The notes below the pieces were generated by a model. The model was not told the DNA's origin. It saw only the letters and a program-made list of their open reading frames with translations, and made no database searches. Positions 46,951-55,939 of a stretch of 64,000 nt of DNA are shown here, piece after piece. Position 1 is the first letter of the stretch; every line of letters begins with the position of its first letter. The stretch is taken from assembly GCA_003439945.1 (NCBI GenBank), contig QVRM01001067.1, positions 1 through 64,000 on the forward strand, in the 5' to 3' direction. The stretch comes from Dermanyssus gallinae (lineage: Eukaryota; Arthropoda; Arachnida; Mesostigmata; Dermanyssidae). Position numbers and translations under genes: made by a program.

Positions 46951-46980
46951 TCCTGCACCCCCCCCCCCCCCCCGCCCCCC
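46500..46980. repeat. AGT, GCGA, TCG and C-run repeats
   Basis: AGT repeats (46500-46575), GAGC/GCGA tetranucleotides (46780-46824), TCG/TCA repeats (46917-46953) and a long C tract (about 46956-46979, another at 47094-47107). Frames on both strands across this block are repeat-driven. Confidence 0.9.
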
Positions 46981-46984
46981 ACAG

Positions 46985-48240
46985 ATGCGCTCGGTTCACC
47001 GCCGACATCGCTCTCGCTGCACTTTGTCCACCTCTCGTCGTCGCCTCGGTTAGAGTCTCTGGGCCTCCTTTGGGCTCAGAGCATCTTCTCCCCGCCCCCC
47101 CCCCCCCACTTCTGTGCCGCTGCCACCACCGCTTCGGCACTCCAAACAGCAACCCTTCACCCACACCCCACCGTTCCTTGCACAACTCCCTGCTCCCCTT
47201 GAGCTTCCGGCATGATGACGCCTTCCGATATACTGCACGCTGTGCCCGAGCGGACTATCAGCCGAAGGGGAGATGTTGATGCTGTTGCTGCTGATGATGG
47301 TGGTGACGATAATAAGAAGGAGCAGGTCGGGCAAAGAAAGAAGCATTGCATGAAGAAACCCGTGCTTCTAGATGTCATCGTCAACGCTGGCAGACTCTGC
47401 AACCGTCCAATAACATGTGCCCCACCATCGTCTCCGCTACCATCGCAAAGTCACGCTACCGCGACTCAGCTAGAAATAGGTCGGATTCAAGCTATTCTCT
47501 ATATGCAAACTCGAATAGCGACAAGCAGAGAGACAAGCAGCAAGACGCACTGCGAGAGGTAGGGACAAAAAGAGAAAAAGAGAGACACTAATTTAACCTC
47601 TCGCTGCTTCAACAACGTAAAGGCAATCCTGGCAATTGCGTGTGCGTCGCCCCATCAGATACCTGCCATATTCCAGACGCATTTGCCGCTGTGACGCCTG
47701 TACAAACTTAGTGCCGACCCATAACGTATGACTCTCGAGTGCGTCTGTGCACGTAACGTGACGCCGCACACCGGCGACTATGTAGTCGTCTAATCAATTT
47801 CAGTTGTAATTAACGTGCACATCAGCCATTAGCCGTAAGGTCATTAATTTATTACTATTAGTATTATTATTCTACTGTTTCCTCCCTCAGGGGCATCTTT
47901 CCCTGAGCCCTTTCTCCTCGATTTCTTCCACATACACACCTCCGCTCTACATTCCGGCACTACTCTTTTTTATCGTCGGAAAAAAACGGAAAACAGGCCG
48001 AACGAGTTTGGCTGCTTTCTGCGCTGCCCTCTTATATCGAGCAATGGAGCAGGGAGCGGTTTCCGGTTCCGAGGACTTCCGGCAGCCGAAAACAGGGCCG
48101 CCAACGGTACCATGCCATGTCAGCACACCTTCTCATCAGTCTTGATTGGCGTAGACGCTGTCGCGCCTCACGGTGTTGTTGCTGTCACAGGTTCCACGGA
48201 GATGCGTTAACGCTCCATGAATGTTCGATCGCACATGAGC
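46985..48240. other. No gene supported
   Basis: GC-rich, then mixed DNA. Competing frames on both strands at 46990-47562 show no domain. Nothing was recognised from 47600 to 48240. Confidence 0.45.
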
Positions 48241-48246
48241 AGACAC

Positions 48247-48248
48247 AC

Positions 48249-48281
<33 letters not shown>

Positions 48282-48286
48282 TATGG
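48247..48286. repeat. (TA)n microsatellite
   Basis: TA array with one GTATA interruption. Confidence 0.95.
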
Positions 48287-48889
48287 GCGTTAGTGAAATA
48301 GGATGCGACAAGGGAAGAAGATGCAACCTGTCTTTATGCAATGCGAAGTTTATCGTTCATCAAAGGTCCATCGTCGATCAACGTCAGATCGTGTTCAAAA
48401 CGACATTTTGAAAGGCAAGTGGTCAAACCACCATACTCAATCGTTTTGAAACATTAACAAAAGTTGTCAAACGTACGAGGAGAGTCAGAAAGTCCAGGGA
48501 CTTGCAGGAACAAAACTCTGTCTTGACAGGAAGACCAACACCGACTACCGCTGACCATCACACTCATAGGTGTGATATGATTTATTATTCGCATGGCATG
48601 TATGCCGCCTTTAGTATAATAACACATGTAAGCCCTTTGATATCAGGGGCGCTTAGAATGGCAACGCATAGGTGGACATGCTTAGATATCCCCTAGGACT
48701 TCCTCAACAGTCCTTAAGGCAGTCCATGGTCACTGATCATCACCGGTACCCTAAGCGGTAGATACCTCACGACTTACTTACTAGATGTAGCAGGTTGTAG
48801 GGGTGACCCTGCGAAGGCGACAACGGTATTTGCGACTATAGCAAGATCGTTTCGTTGACCGCAAATGGCGTTCGACAATCATGCCAGCA

Positions 48890-49200
48890 AATACAGCGCA
48901 CTTCGTTCTCCCTAATCTACTCGTCACGGGAGATGTTCAACTTGAAGCTTCAGGCAGTAGCAGAAGTCCCTGGACTGCTTCAGAGAGTGATTGCAGAAGA
49001 CAAGTCATAGACATGTGGTTACGACATCAAGACCAAAAGCCTAATCCTCCCGGCGGTGCTCCCAAGGGAGAGAAGCCATCAAAGAAATTCAAACAGAGCA
49101 AATCCAACAACAAGGTTGACTGATTTTCAAGAGAATCGTCTTCCACTGGGCTTTTGCCACCCTGGTTTTACGGTCAGTTAAGACTTTTGGGCAAGACCAT
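48890..49200 (+). mobile_element. mariner-family transposase relic, copy 2
   Basis: Same family as 16985-17530. One plus-strand frame reads LKLQAVAEVPGLLQRVIAED (about 48941-49000), then GYDIKTKS after a one-base loss that breaks the 'W.YGYD' motif. Matching ITGDE in the sister copy is AEDKS here, so the first catalytic Asp survives only in altered context. Shifted frames continue with SNRANPTTRLTDF and LGFCHPGFTV (about 49098-49175), equivalent to the 'EFLPPGQTVN' block of active mariners. The rest of the C-terminal half is missing. N-terminal remnants may reach back to about 48490 but are unconvincing. Confidence 0.75.
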
Positions 49201-49209
49201 ATAAGGCTC

Positions 49210-49640
49210 GCACCGACCCTCATTTGATGTCAAAATGATCGTCATGAAATGCGCATTTGCCTCAATGTGTTAGCCTTTAAGCGCTGTGAATGGCCGAATG
49301 GTTATAATTAAGAGGTATTTGGCGGAAAGCTAATAAAAGAACCTCATATTTTGCAAATTCTCTTTTAAAAAACCATGTTGCATCTTCTCGGCGGATATTT
49401 ATATGTTCTCAAGAGAAAGCAGCATTATTACGAACATGACAATGTGCTTAGTTTCTATATAGGAGGACTGGTTGTCTCGCAATTGCACATTTTGTGGTTT
49501 AGTAGTGATCCCAGATTTTAGTAATTTCACACTCTCTCTCTCTGAAACAAGACCTCTCAGAGATCATACTCCATTGGAAAACATATTTGTCTTAATGAAC
49601 GCTACTAATCCCTGTATCGCTTTTGAAAAATTTGCCTGAC
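49210..49640. other. No gene seen
   Basis: AT-rich DNA with a short CT run at 49531-49543. Confidence 0.5.
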
Positions 49641-49643
49641 ACT

Positions 49644-49644
49644 C

Positions 49645-49675
<31 letters not shown>

Positions 49676-49735
49676 GTATATTTATATATATTTATATTAT
49701 TATTATATATATTTATATATATGTATATATATTTA
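49644..49735. repeat. Imperfect (TA)n/TTTA array
   Basis: TA repeats with regular TTTATATATG interruptions, about 90 bases. Confidence 0.95.
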
Positions 49736-49744
49736 TCAGCAAGA

Positions 49745-49800
49745 CGGACAGCAGCTTGATAAGCACTACCACAAATCGTCGGTTTGAGTCCAGCGCAACA
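49745..49800 (+). other. tRNA-like remnant
   Basis: CAGCTTGATAAGCACTACC (about 49751-49769) resembles a D-arm with A box, and GTCGGTTTGAGTCCAGC (about 49779-49795) resembles a T-arm with B box. The anticodon arm is missing or too short for a real tRNA, so this is at most a tRNA pseudogene or SINE head. Confidence 0.3.
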
Positions 49801-50222
49801 CGTCCTGTCATGGTAATTATGAGACAACATGAGAAAAACAAACATGTTACAATCATGGTTCTTAGGTTGCGCAGAACAAACAACTTCAGCTACGTAAATT
49901 TATTGGCCATGCAACATGCACATCACAGCGCAAGTCAACGCCAGTTATGTACTCTTAGACGGCTCGATAGATACTAGAAGACTAAAAACAATAACACACT
50001 ATTCATTGCGTCAGCTTGACAGCTATAACGGATGCGTGGCGAAGGTACTAAAGTGCGTGTGGGTGGGTGCAAAGCGTGTACAAAGTATTGTTCTTCTTCT
50101 TGTTCTCCTACTGTTCTTCGATGTGATCGCATCACGATAGTGCATAGATCGCTAGTTAGTCAGTCCAACAGACTGGGTACACATTATTAGTATTACTACT
50201 ACCACGCTCACACAGCACACAC

Positions 50223-50585
50223 CTTATTGACCTTGATAAAGGCGAAGCTCCGCCGTCGTGGTTCGGTGTGCAGATGAACGACATCAAGCGCGGCTCCGGC
50301 GGGTGCTACGATCGCGCCGCCGCCAGCGCCCCCCGAGCCGCCCAGCCCGCCCACACCACGCAGGGGGGCGCTGGGGGCCGAGGGGCGCCTGTAGAGTTCG
50401 TTGTAGCCGAGCCCCGCTTCGCGGTCGGCCAGAAAGTCGCTGTTCTTGCGCCCGTGGCCCCCGTGACGAAACGGCCACCAGTGAAACACCTTCGCCCTCT
50501 TGGGCCGGTTGTTCAGCTGGCGGTAGAGGGCGCCACCGGCTGGCGCCTGGCCTGGCCACCAGCCCAAGGGGTGGTCGGTGCGCAC
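50223..50585 (-). CDS. Candidate coding exon with strong codon bias, unrecognised
   Basis: The best composition-based exon candidate. The minus-strand frame, upstream to downstream, includes LYRQLNNRPKRAKVFHWWPF, RHGGHGRKNSDFLADREAGL, GYNELYRRPSAP and then a Gly-rich stretch, ending RRRSFAFIKVNK. Third codon positions are about 90% G or C over roughly 70 non-repetitive codons, with many aromatic residues, which repeats do not explain. Two consensus donors follow in frame, ATCAAG|GTCAAT (exon end 50232) and AATAAG|GTGTGT (exon end 50223). The 5' end is unclear: CTCTACCGCCAG (ending 50517) could be an acceptor, but the frame stays open to a TGA at 50682-50684. RPKR and GRK are possible processing sites, but that reading is speculative. 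The product is unknown. Other frames on both strands are open by GC content. Confidence 0.4.
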
Positions 50586-50778
50586 CCCGGGCGGCGGCGG
50601 CGTTGGCGGCGACGCGGGCGCGCCGGCAATTGTCTTCTCCCGTTGGTCGCGCGAATCTCTCGCTGCTGCTGCTGCTCTCTCTCACGGCGAGCCCGACGAC
50701 GTACGGTGTGTTTCCGCCGTTTCCGCCGTTGACGCTTGCACTTGAGCCGCCGCCGCCGCCGCCACCAGTAACAGCCAA
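50286..50778 (-). CDS. Alternative minus-strand frame with ATG (MAVTGGGG...)
   Basis: An ATG at 50776-50778 opens a minus-strand frame (164 residues, stop at 50284-50286) whose first 50-60 codons, including SSASVNGGNGGNTPYVVGL and SSERFARPTGEDN, also have high G/C third positions. It could be the true N-terminus joined to the 50223-50585 exon by a short intron, or an artefact of GC richness. Its downstream half looks like an off-frame reading of the better exon. Confidence 0.2.
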
Positions 50779-50897
50779 TTCGGTTGGCAGCCAACGGCTC
50801 GGCAGAAAGTCAAGTTCGTGTCAAACTCGGCTGCGCTGCTCAACAAACACCGTGCCGCTTGCGGGGATGACCGCCTGCCTCCCCGCGCACTCTGCGG

Positions 50898-51035
50898 TTG
50901 CTGTTGTTGTTTTTGTTGTTTTTGTCGTTGTCGTCGTCGTCGTCTTCGTCGACTTTTTTGTTGTGTTTGGTGTTGTTGTTGCTGTTGTTGTTGTTGGTAG
51001 TGGTGTTGTTGTTGCTGTTGTTGTTGTCGCAGTCG
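50898..51035. repeat. (GTT/GTC)n array
   Basis: About 130 bases of GTT with GTC, GCT and TTT variants. Long plus frames (50258-51145, 295 residues) and minus frames crossing it are repeat-driven. Confidence 0.9.
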
Positions 51036-51214
51036 GCTTGACGACGCCGCTAACGAGAACAGCAACGACGACGACGACGACGAGAAGGAAGGATAGTTGT
51101 CGTAAAGCTGACAACCCTTTTCTTTGTACTGTTCGTGGCAGCTGATGTTTCGGTACGATTATCGCGTGCATCACACGTGCAATGCAGCGCGTAACACCGT
51201 CAGCGGTTAACAAG

Positions 51215-51275
51215 TTAATAACAACAACCACAGCGGCAACAACAACAACAGCGGCGGCAATAACAACAACACCGT
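51215..51275. repeat. (AAC)n with GCGGC interruptions
   Basis: Imperfect AAC array. Confidence 0.85.
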
Positions 51276-51404
51276 GAGCAGCGGACCGTTACGCAAGTTA
51301 CGCACAGTTCCGGAGGATGATGTCACGCCGCACCAACTCGCACAGTAGTAACAACCACATTCCAGGCATACGTAACCACTCCTCCGGCACTATAAAAGAA
51401 GCAG

Positions 51405-51535
51405 AACCTCAACCACCTCCACCAACACCTCAACCACCACCTCCAGCACCTCAACCACAACCAGAACCACCTCAACCACCAGACCACCACCACCTTCAGC
51501 TCCACCAGCAGAAGCAGAAGCAGCAGCCGCAGCGG
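51405..51535. repeat. ACC-rich (Pro-coding) imperfect repeats
   Basis: CCACCTC/AACCACC-type repeats read as Pro/Gln-rich on the plus strand. CT-rich DNA follows at 51540-51690. Confidence 0.8.
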
Positions 51536-51809
51536 AGTTGTCAAGAAACTCTCCTCTTCTACTTTCGTTTTTTCTCCCTTTCCTACTACTATCTCTCGCT
51601 GCTTCCCTCGGCCTGTCTACCTCTCTCTTTCTTCATGTCTCTCACCTGTTTCTATCTCTCACTCTCTCTCTCCCTCACGGTTTACCAATCACGAACTGTA
51701 TCCATCCGGTATATGTTGGAAACTTTGCCACCAGTCTCTCTCACAGTGTAAACATCGATGACCATCGGATCAAAACAGCGATCTTGTTCCATACCGCTGC
51801 GCCAGCGGC

Positions 51810-52012
51810 AGTAGTAGTAGTAGTAGTAGTAATTGTACTCTGACTTCCTTGCAGCAATAGTCGTCACAAGCACTCTCTATCTCGCTACCTTTCTCTCTTG
51901 AACTTTCTGTGGCGCGTCCACTTTCTCGCGCGTTCGCTTGTCGCCTCGACGATCTCAGACTTCTTTCTAACTCGCTTTATTATTATTATTAGTAGTAGTA
52001 GTAGTAGTAGTA
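51810..52012. repeat. (AGT)n arrays
   Basis: AGT at about 51810-51832; ATT then AGT at about 51977-52012. Confidence 0.9.
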
Positions 52013-52087
52013 TGATAGTCGCAAGAAGATAAGTCGAACTTCTTAATTGTAGTGTAACACTAATAATACAAATAATAACACGAATAT

Positions 52088-52235
52088 TTAATAAATAATA
52101 ATCTCTTCCGCGTTGCAGTAGACGCGGCGGCGGGGCAGCGGGCGCACACGCAGGCCGTTGTTGCTGTTCCTGCTGCGATTGCGAAGGGGGATCGGCGCGC
52201 CGTGTCGCCGTTCAAACCATGCTAGACATCTGGGG
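52088..52235 (-). CDS. Candidate terminal exon, unrecognised
   Basis: On the minus strand, CCGACTCCCCAG (AG at about 52230) is a plausible acceptor. The frame then reads CLAWFERRHGAPIPLRNRS and NGLRVRPLPRRRVYCNAEEI with strongly G/C third positions, ending at TAA (52088-52090). ATTAAA, a variant poly-A signal, overlaps the stop region. No GT donor is evident, so it might be a last exon. It lies upstream, on the same strand, of the 50.2-kb candidate, so the two cannot simply be one transcript if this one ends in a real stop. The product is unknown. Confidence 0.22.
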
Positions 52236-52429
52236 AGTCGGTCGGTTGGTCGGTCGGTCGCTTGGGGCTTCCACCCGTTCAACAGGTAGAAACTAACGCT
52301 AAACAGTGGCCGTCGCCAACCAGCGAACCAGAGGGAAAGGGAGACGAACTGGGAGTTGGGAATATGCTGTGGGAGGCAAACACTGTGGCGCCACCTATGT
52401 TCCCAGCGTGCAGCACATGCTGCAGTGGC

Positions 52430-52600
52430 AGTAGCCGTAGTAGTAGAAGTAGTGGTGGTGGTGGTGGTGCGACTACTAGTTCTACCGACGACGGAAACAG
52501 GCGGTAACAAGCAGAACGACGACAACAACAAGAACAATACTAACAAGAGTAACAACAACAACAGTAACAGTAACAATATTAACAACAACATCTGCAGCAG
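52430..52600. repeat. AGT/GGT then AAC/AAT arrays
   Basis: AGT/GGT repeats (52430-52470) and AAC/AAT repeats (52515-52600). Confidence 0.85.
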
Positions 52601-52693
52601 CAGCAGCACAAGCGGCCACACTGGCACCATGCAAGTATTGCAAATGGGGAATTCCGTTCACGGCCCGCCAGTCAACAATCGGCTGCCCGATGA
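52590..52693 (+). CDS. Candidate exon end with consensus donor
   Basis: After the Asn-coding repeat the plus-strand frame reads SGHTGTMQVLQMGNSVHGPP and VNNRLPDE and stops being exon-like at GATGAG|GTGAGA (about 52693-52699), a near-consensus 5' splice site. In-frame ATGs at 52628 and 52643 could be starts. About 30 non-repetitive codons are too few to identify anything. Confidence 0.2.
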
Positions 52694-52839
52694 GGTGAGA
52701 TGGTGGCCGCAACACTAGAGGATACACGGTGCCGTCTCTAGCCGCTCATGCGCTCGGTGGCGCAAACCGACCGGAGACTGCTGTGGAGAAGCGAGAACCG
52801 TGCGGAGAAAAAAAACAAAGAAGAAAACACAAACAGAAA

Positions 52840-52864
52840 GAGAGAGAGAGAGAGAGAGAGAGAG
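52840..52864. repeat. (AG)n microsatellite
   Basis: Pure AG of about 25 bases. Confidence 0.95.
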
Positions 52865-52869
52865 CGAAA

Positions 52870-53200
52870 AATAAACGCCCCCTCGTCGTTATCGTTGTCG
52901 AGGCACTTACAGCAGTCGAGTTGCGAACGAACGAGCAAGCGAGCGAACAAGAACCTCGAACGAGCTCGAACGAAGTGGGTGAGAGGCGGATGAAGGCACT
53001 AGCTAAGCAAGCCGGGTGTCTGTAGTGGACGGCCCACCAGGCCTCCAGGTGGGCTCCTATTCATAGCTACAACATTTATCGCCCACTTCGGTGGTGGTGG
53101 TGCGACGGCAGTGCACATCGACACGTCTGCTGGCGCATCGAAACACAAATAAACACGCAGAAATCTCTCTCTATCTCGCTCTTTCTTTCTTACTCTCTAT
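52870..53200. other. No gene seen
   Basis: GAAC/GCGA-type imperfect tetranucleotides (52920-52970), then single-copy DNA. Confidence 0.5.
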
Positions 53201-53201
53201 A

Positions 53202-53229
53202 TGTATGTATATATATATATATATATATA
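53202..53229. repeat. (TA)n microsatellite
   Basis: Pure TA; GAC repeats follow at about 53369-53392. Confidence 0.95.
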
Positions 53230-53660
53230 AATGCTACCTCTTCTTCTGCTGTGCGTGACTCCTTTCACACACAACGTTCCGTTAGTGGGATTCCGAACGG
53301 CGCGGAAACACGATTCCGCCGCCAGTCTTCGCACACCTCGAAACTTCATTGGGGGGTATCGAGAAACAACGACGACGACGACGACGACGATGACAACAAT
53401 AAAACAAACAACAATGATGCAACGGCGCCGGCTTGTTAAGCGCCACCCACCACGCCAATGGTGCAACTGCTGTCCAGCGGCCAAAATGTCGGCTCACCGG
53501 CTAACAAACAGCAGAGTTCAGCTAAGCAGCTTGTCCCGCCTCAGCAATGGCAATCTGCAACACCTTGCTACTGCTGCTGCTATGTTCTATCCGGAACTCC
53601 CACAAACCTGACTCTGACGCTCGTCGACACACAGTATCTCATTGTTGCTCTCGCTTGCAT

Positions 53661-53704
53661 AGCATTATCAACCATGTGTGTTTATATATACATATGTAAA
53701 TATA

Positions 53705-53739
<35 letters not shown>

Positions 53740-53756
53740 ACACATGGTTGATCATG

Positions 53757-53758
<2 letters not shown>
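53661..53758. repeat. 28-bp inverted repeat enclosing TA-rich core
   Basis: The left arm (53661-53688), starting AGCATTATCAACCATGTG, and the right arm (53731-53758), ending CACATGGTTGATCATGCT, are complementary at 27 of 28 positions. The 42-base spacer is itself TA-rich and largely self-complementary. The whole can fold into a hairpin of nearly 50 pairs and is followed at once by another TA array (53759-53813). Confidence 0.92.
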
Positions 53759-53817
<59 letters not shown>

Positions 53818-53818
53818 T
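53759..53818. repeat. (TA)n microsatellite
   Basis: About 55 bases of pure TA directly after the inverted repeat. Confidence 0.95.
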
Positions 53819-53824
53819 ATAACT

Positions 53825-54345
53825 AAATAAAACAACCGCAGCAACATGTTCCAAGTGATGTTTTGCTATCCGCTGGAAATTACTAGTCAGCGTAATCAAG
53901 CGCTGATAGATTTACCTATACATAGACGCCTGCCGATGGTAGCATAGCCGCCGCCTCCGCCGCCGTCACTGCAGCCACTCTCGTTGACGTCGTGGCTGTC
54001 AAATAATCAGGCTCGGAGTTACGCGCTCGAACAACAACAACGTTCTAGCTGAAGCGCACGCAAGCATGCGACCGCACGCAAGCACACGTGCGTGTGTTCA
54101 AAACGAGGTAACTCTACACGCTTTTTGTTCCGCTCCGCCATTCGCGTCTCGCTACTTTATGTTTCGCTCTCTTATCGGTTGACTGCTGCTCACTGTTCAT
54201 TCGATCGTTGGTTCGTTTATTCGTTCGACAATGTCGGCATGAGTGACGACGAAGCAAAAAAAGAAGAAGAAGAAAATTAAAAACAACGCTCAGTTTGCGG
54301 CTTCGACAAAGACACGCGTCGACAACGACAATAAATGCTCGGCGG
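53825..54345. other. No gene seen
   Basis: Single-copy DNA with short GCC and CGTT-type repeats. Confidence 0.5.
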
Positions 54346-54360
54346 CGGCCGCTGCCACCA

Positions 54361-54592
54361 CAACAACACCAACAACAGCAACGACAAGAACAATAACAAC
54401 AACAACAGCAACGACAAGAACAATAACAACAACAGCAACGACAAGAACAATAACAACAACAACAGCAACGACAAGAACAATAACAACAACAGCAACGACA
54501 AGAACATTAACAACAACAGCAACGACAAGAACATTAACAACAACAACAGCAACGACAAGAACAATAACAACAACAACAACAGCAACAACACG
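54361..54592. repeat. 24/27-bp AAC-based minisatellite, about 8 copies
   Basis: The unit AGCAACGACAAGAACAATAA plus one to four AAC triplets repeats about eight times; two copies have ATT in place of AAT. In the frame of the plus-strand ORF 54243-54629 (128 residues) it encodes TTATTRTI-type peptide repeats, with Leu for Ile in two copies. All frames on both strands stay open, so peptide periodicity is not evidence of translation. Confidence 0.93.
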
Positions 54593-54639
54593 CACATTCT
54601 CAACCTTTGCACTAAAACAACATGAGTGACGACAGGGCG

Positions 54640-55190
54640 GCCAGTAGTAGCAGCAGCAGCAGCCGTCAAGCTATAAATCTCTTCTTCTAGCTTAGTCGGG
54701 TCATTGTTGTTTTTACTGGGGACACAACCAACATACAGCTCCCGTTTACCACCCTCTAGACCCGTTATACCCTCCTCGTCCTCCCCGCGCTCGCCCGCCC
54801 CCTATCCACAACCCTGTGAAGACTGTGCTGGCAGTCATGCTAATGATGGTAATAGTGATGATAATCTTTTTCATCTCTTTCTGGAGGACCGCAGACAGGT
54901 ACACAGTACAGTAGAAGATGAAGGGATGGGCATCATGATGCTACTGATGATGATGATGATGACGACGAGGACGATGATGAGTTCGAACGCCAAAAAGTGT
55001 ATGGCGACCACGAATCTCTATGCATGACCGCTGGGACGATCGACGCGGTGACGGTCATCGTGAGGTAGTTTTGCTGCTAAAGTGTTTAGTTTAAGAGATG
55101 TTTATTGATGACGATGATGACTATTATTAGTACGAGGTGAGGGTAATGTAGTGACAGCGACGATGATGATGCAAAAGATGATGAGCATGA
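54640..55190. other. No gene supported
   Basis: AGC (54646-54662) and ATG (54945-54975) repeats in otherwise single-copy DNA. Confidence 0.45.
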
Positions 55191-55195
55191 TGGTG

Positions 55196-55300
55196 GAGGC
55201 GGTGATGTTGTTGTTGCTGTACTCGTTGTTGTTGTTGCTGTACTCGTTGTTGTTGTTGTTGTTGCTGTACTTGTTGTTGTTGTTGTCGTTATTGTTTTTC
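55196..55300. repeat. (GTT)n with GCTGTACTC interruptions
   Basis: GTT arrays separated by GCTGTACT(C/T), a higher-order repeat with three copies of the interrupter. Confidence 0.85.
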
Positions 55301-55319
55301 ATTATGGTTATGATGACGC

Positions 55320-55645
55320 AGTGTCTATCAATCTGGCTGCCTGTGCGCCTGTCTGACTGTCGCCGTCACGAGTTTCACGTCGAAGCACACTTTGACCGAT
55401 CGACCGACCGACCGACCACCTCCCGTAGTCGAGTCTTCTCGTCGTCCTCTGTCGTCAGCTCTCTCTCCTCTGTGCACTCACTGCCCTCTGAGCAATCGAG
55501 AAGGCACCGGTTGAAGAAGCGTCGATTGGTCAGTGGTAGCGCAGCGATGAGACGCCGTTGCCGATAGCCGAATTCAAGTGGCAGACAAACGTGACAATCG
55601 TCTCTATCTTGGCAGGCGCCGAGTCGCAGGCTCCCGCAGGCCAAG
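55320..55645. other. Doubly open GC-rich segment, strand unclear
   Basis: The plus frame to 55567 reads HEFHVEAHFDRS and VFSSSSVVSSLSSVHSLPSE. The minus frame 55375-55644 reads QDRDDCHVCLPLEFGYRQRR and RCLLDCSEGSECTEERELT. Either could be exon sequence; I see no decisive splice sites and no known domain. Confidence 0.2.
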
Positions 55646-55699
55646 AAGGTCTTCTTCTTCTTCTCACCCTCTTCACACGCCTCTCGGGAGGACAGTAGT

Positions 55700-55935
55700 G
55701 CTAATAGTGGTAACAGTAGTCGTAGTAGTAGTAGTAGTAGCAGTAGTAATAGTAATAGCAGTAGTAATAAAGATACTAGTAATAGCAGTAGTAGTAAAGA
55801 TGCTATTAATAAGCGTAGTTGTGGCTATTATTAACGCTGTGCGGCGTCAGTAGTGGCGTTCATTTGGTAAAAAACAAAGATGATGATGATGACAACGATG
55901 ACGACGACAACAACAACAACAACAACAACAACACA
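55700..55935. repeat. (AGT)n, ATG and AAC arrays
   Basis: AGT with AAT variants (55697-55815), ATG/GAC (55872-55902) and AAC (55905-55932). Confidence 0.9.
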
Positions 55936-55939
55936 TCGT

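Noticed and set aside
50258..51145. 295-residue plus-strand ORF
   Set aside because: It is an off-strand reading of the GC-rich minus-strand candidate followed by GTT-encoded Val runs. It has no domain and an implausible composition.
52628..52710. VNNRLPDEVR-like text considered as a paired-domain (VNGRPLPD) match
   Set aside because: The similarity is only a few residues, and the consensus splice donor cuts through it. No paired-domain continuation follows.
54361..54592. CRISPR-like regularly spaced repeat
   Set aside because: Units are contiguous with no unique spacers and lie in a eukaryotic AAC minisatellite.
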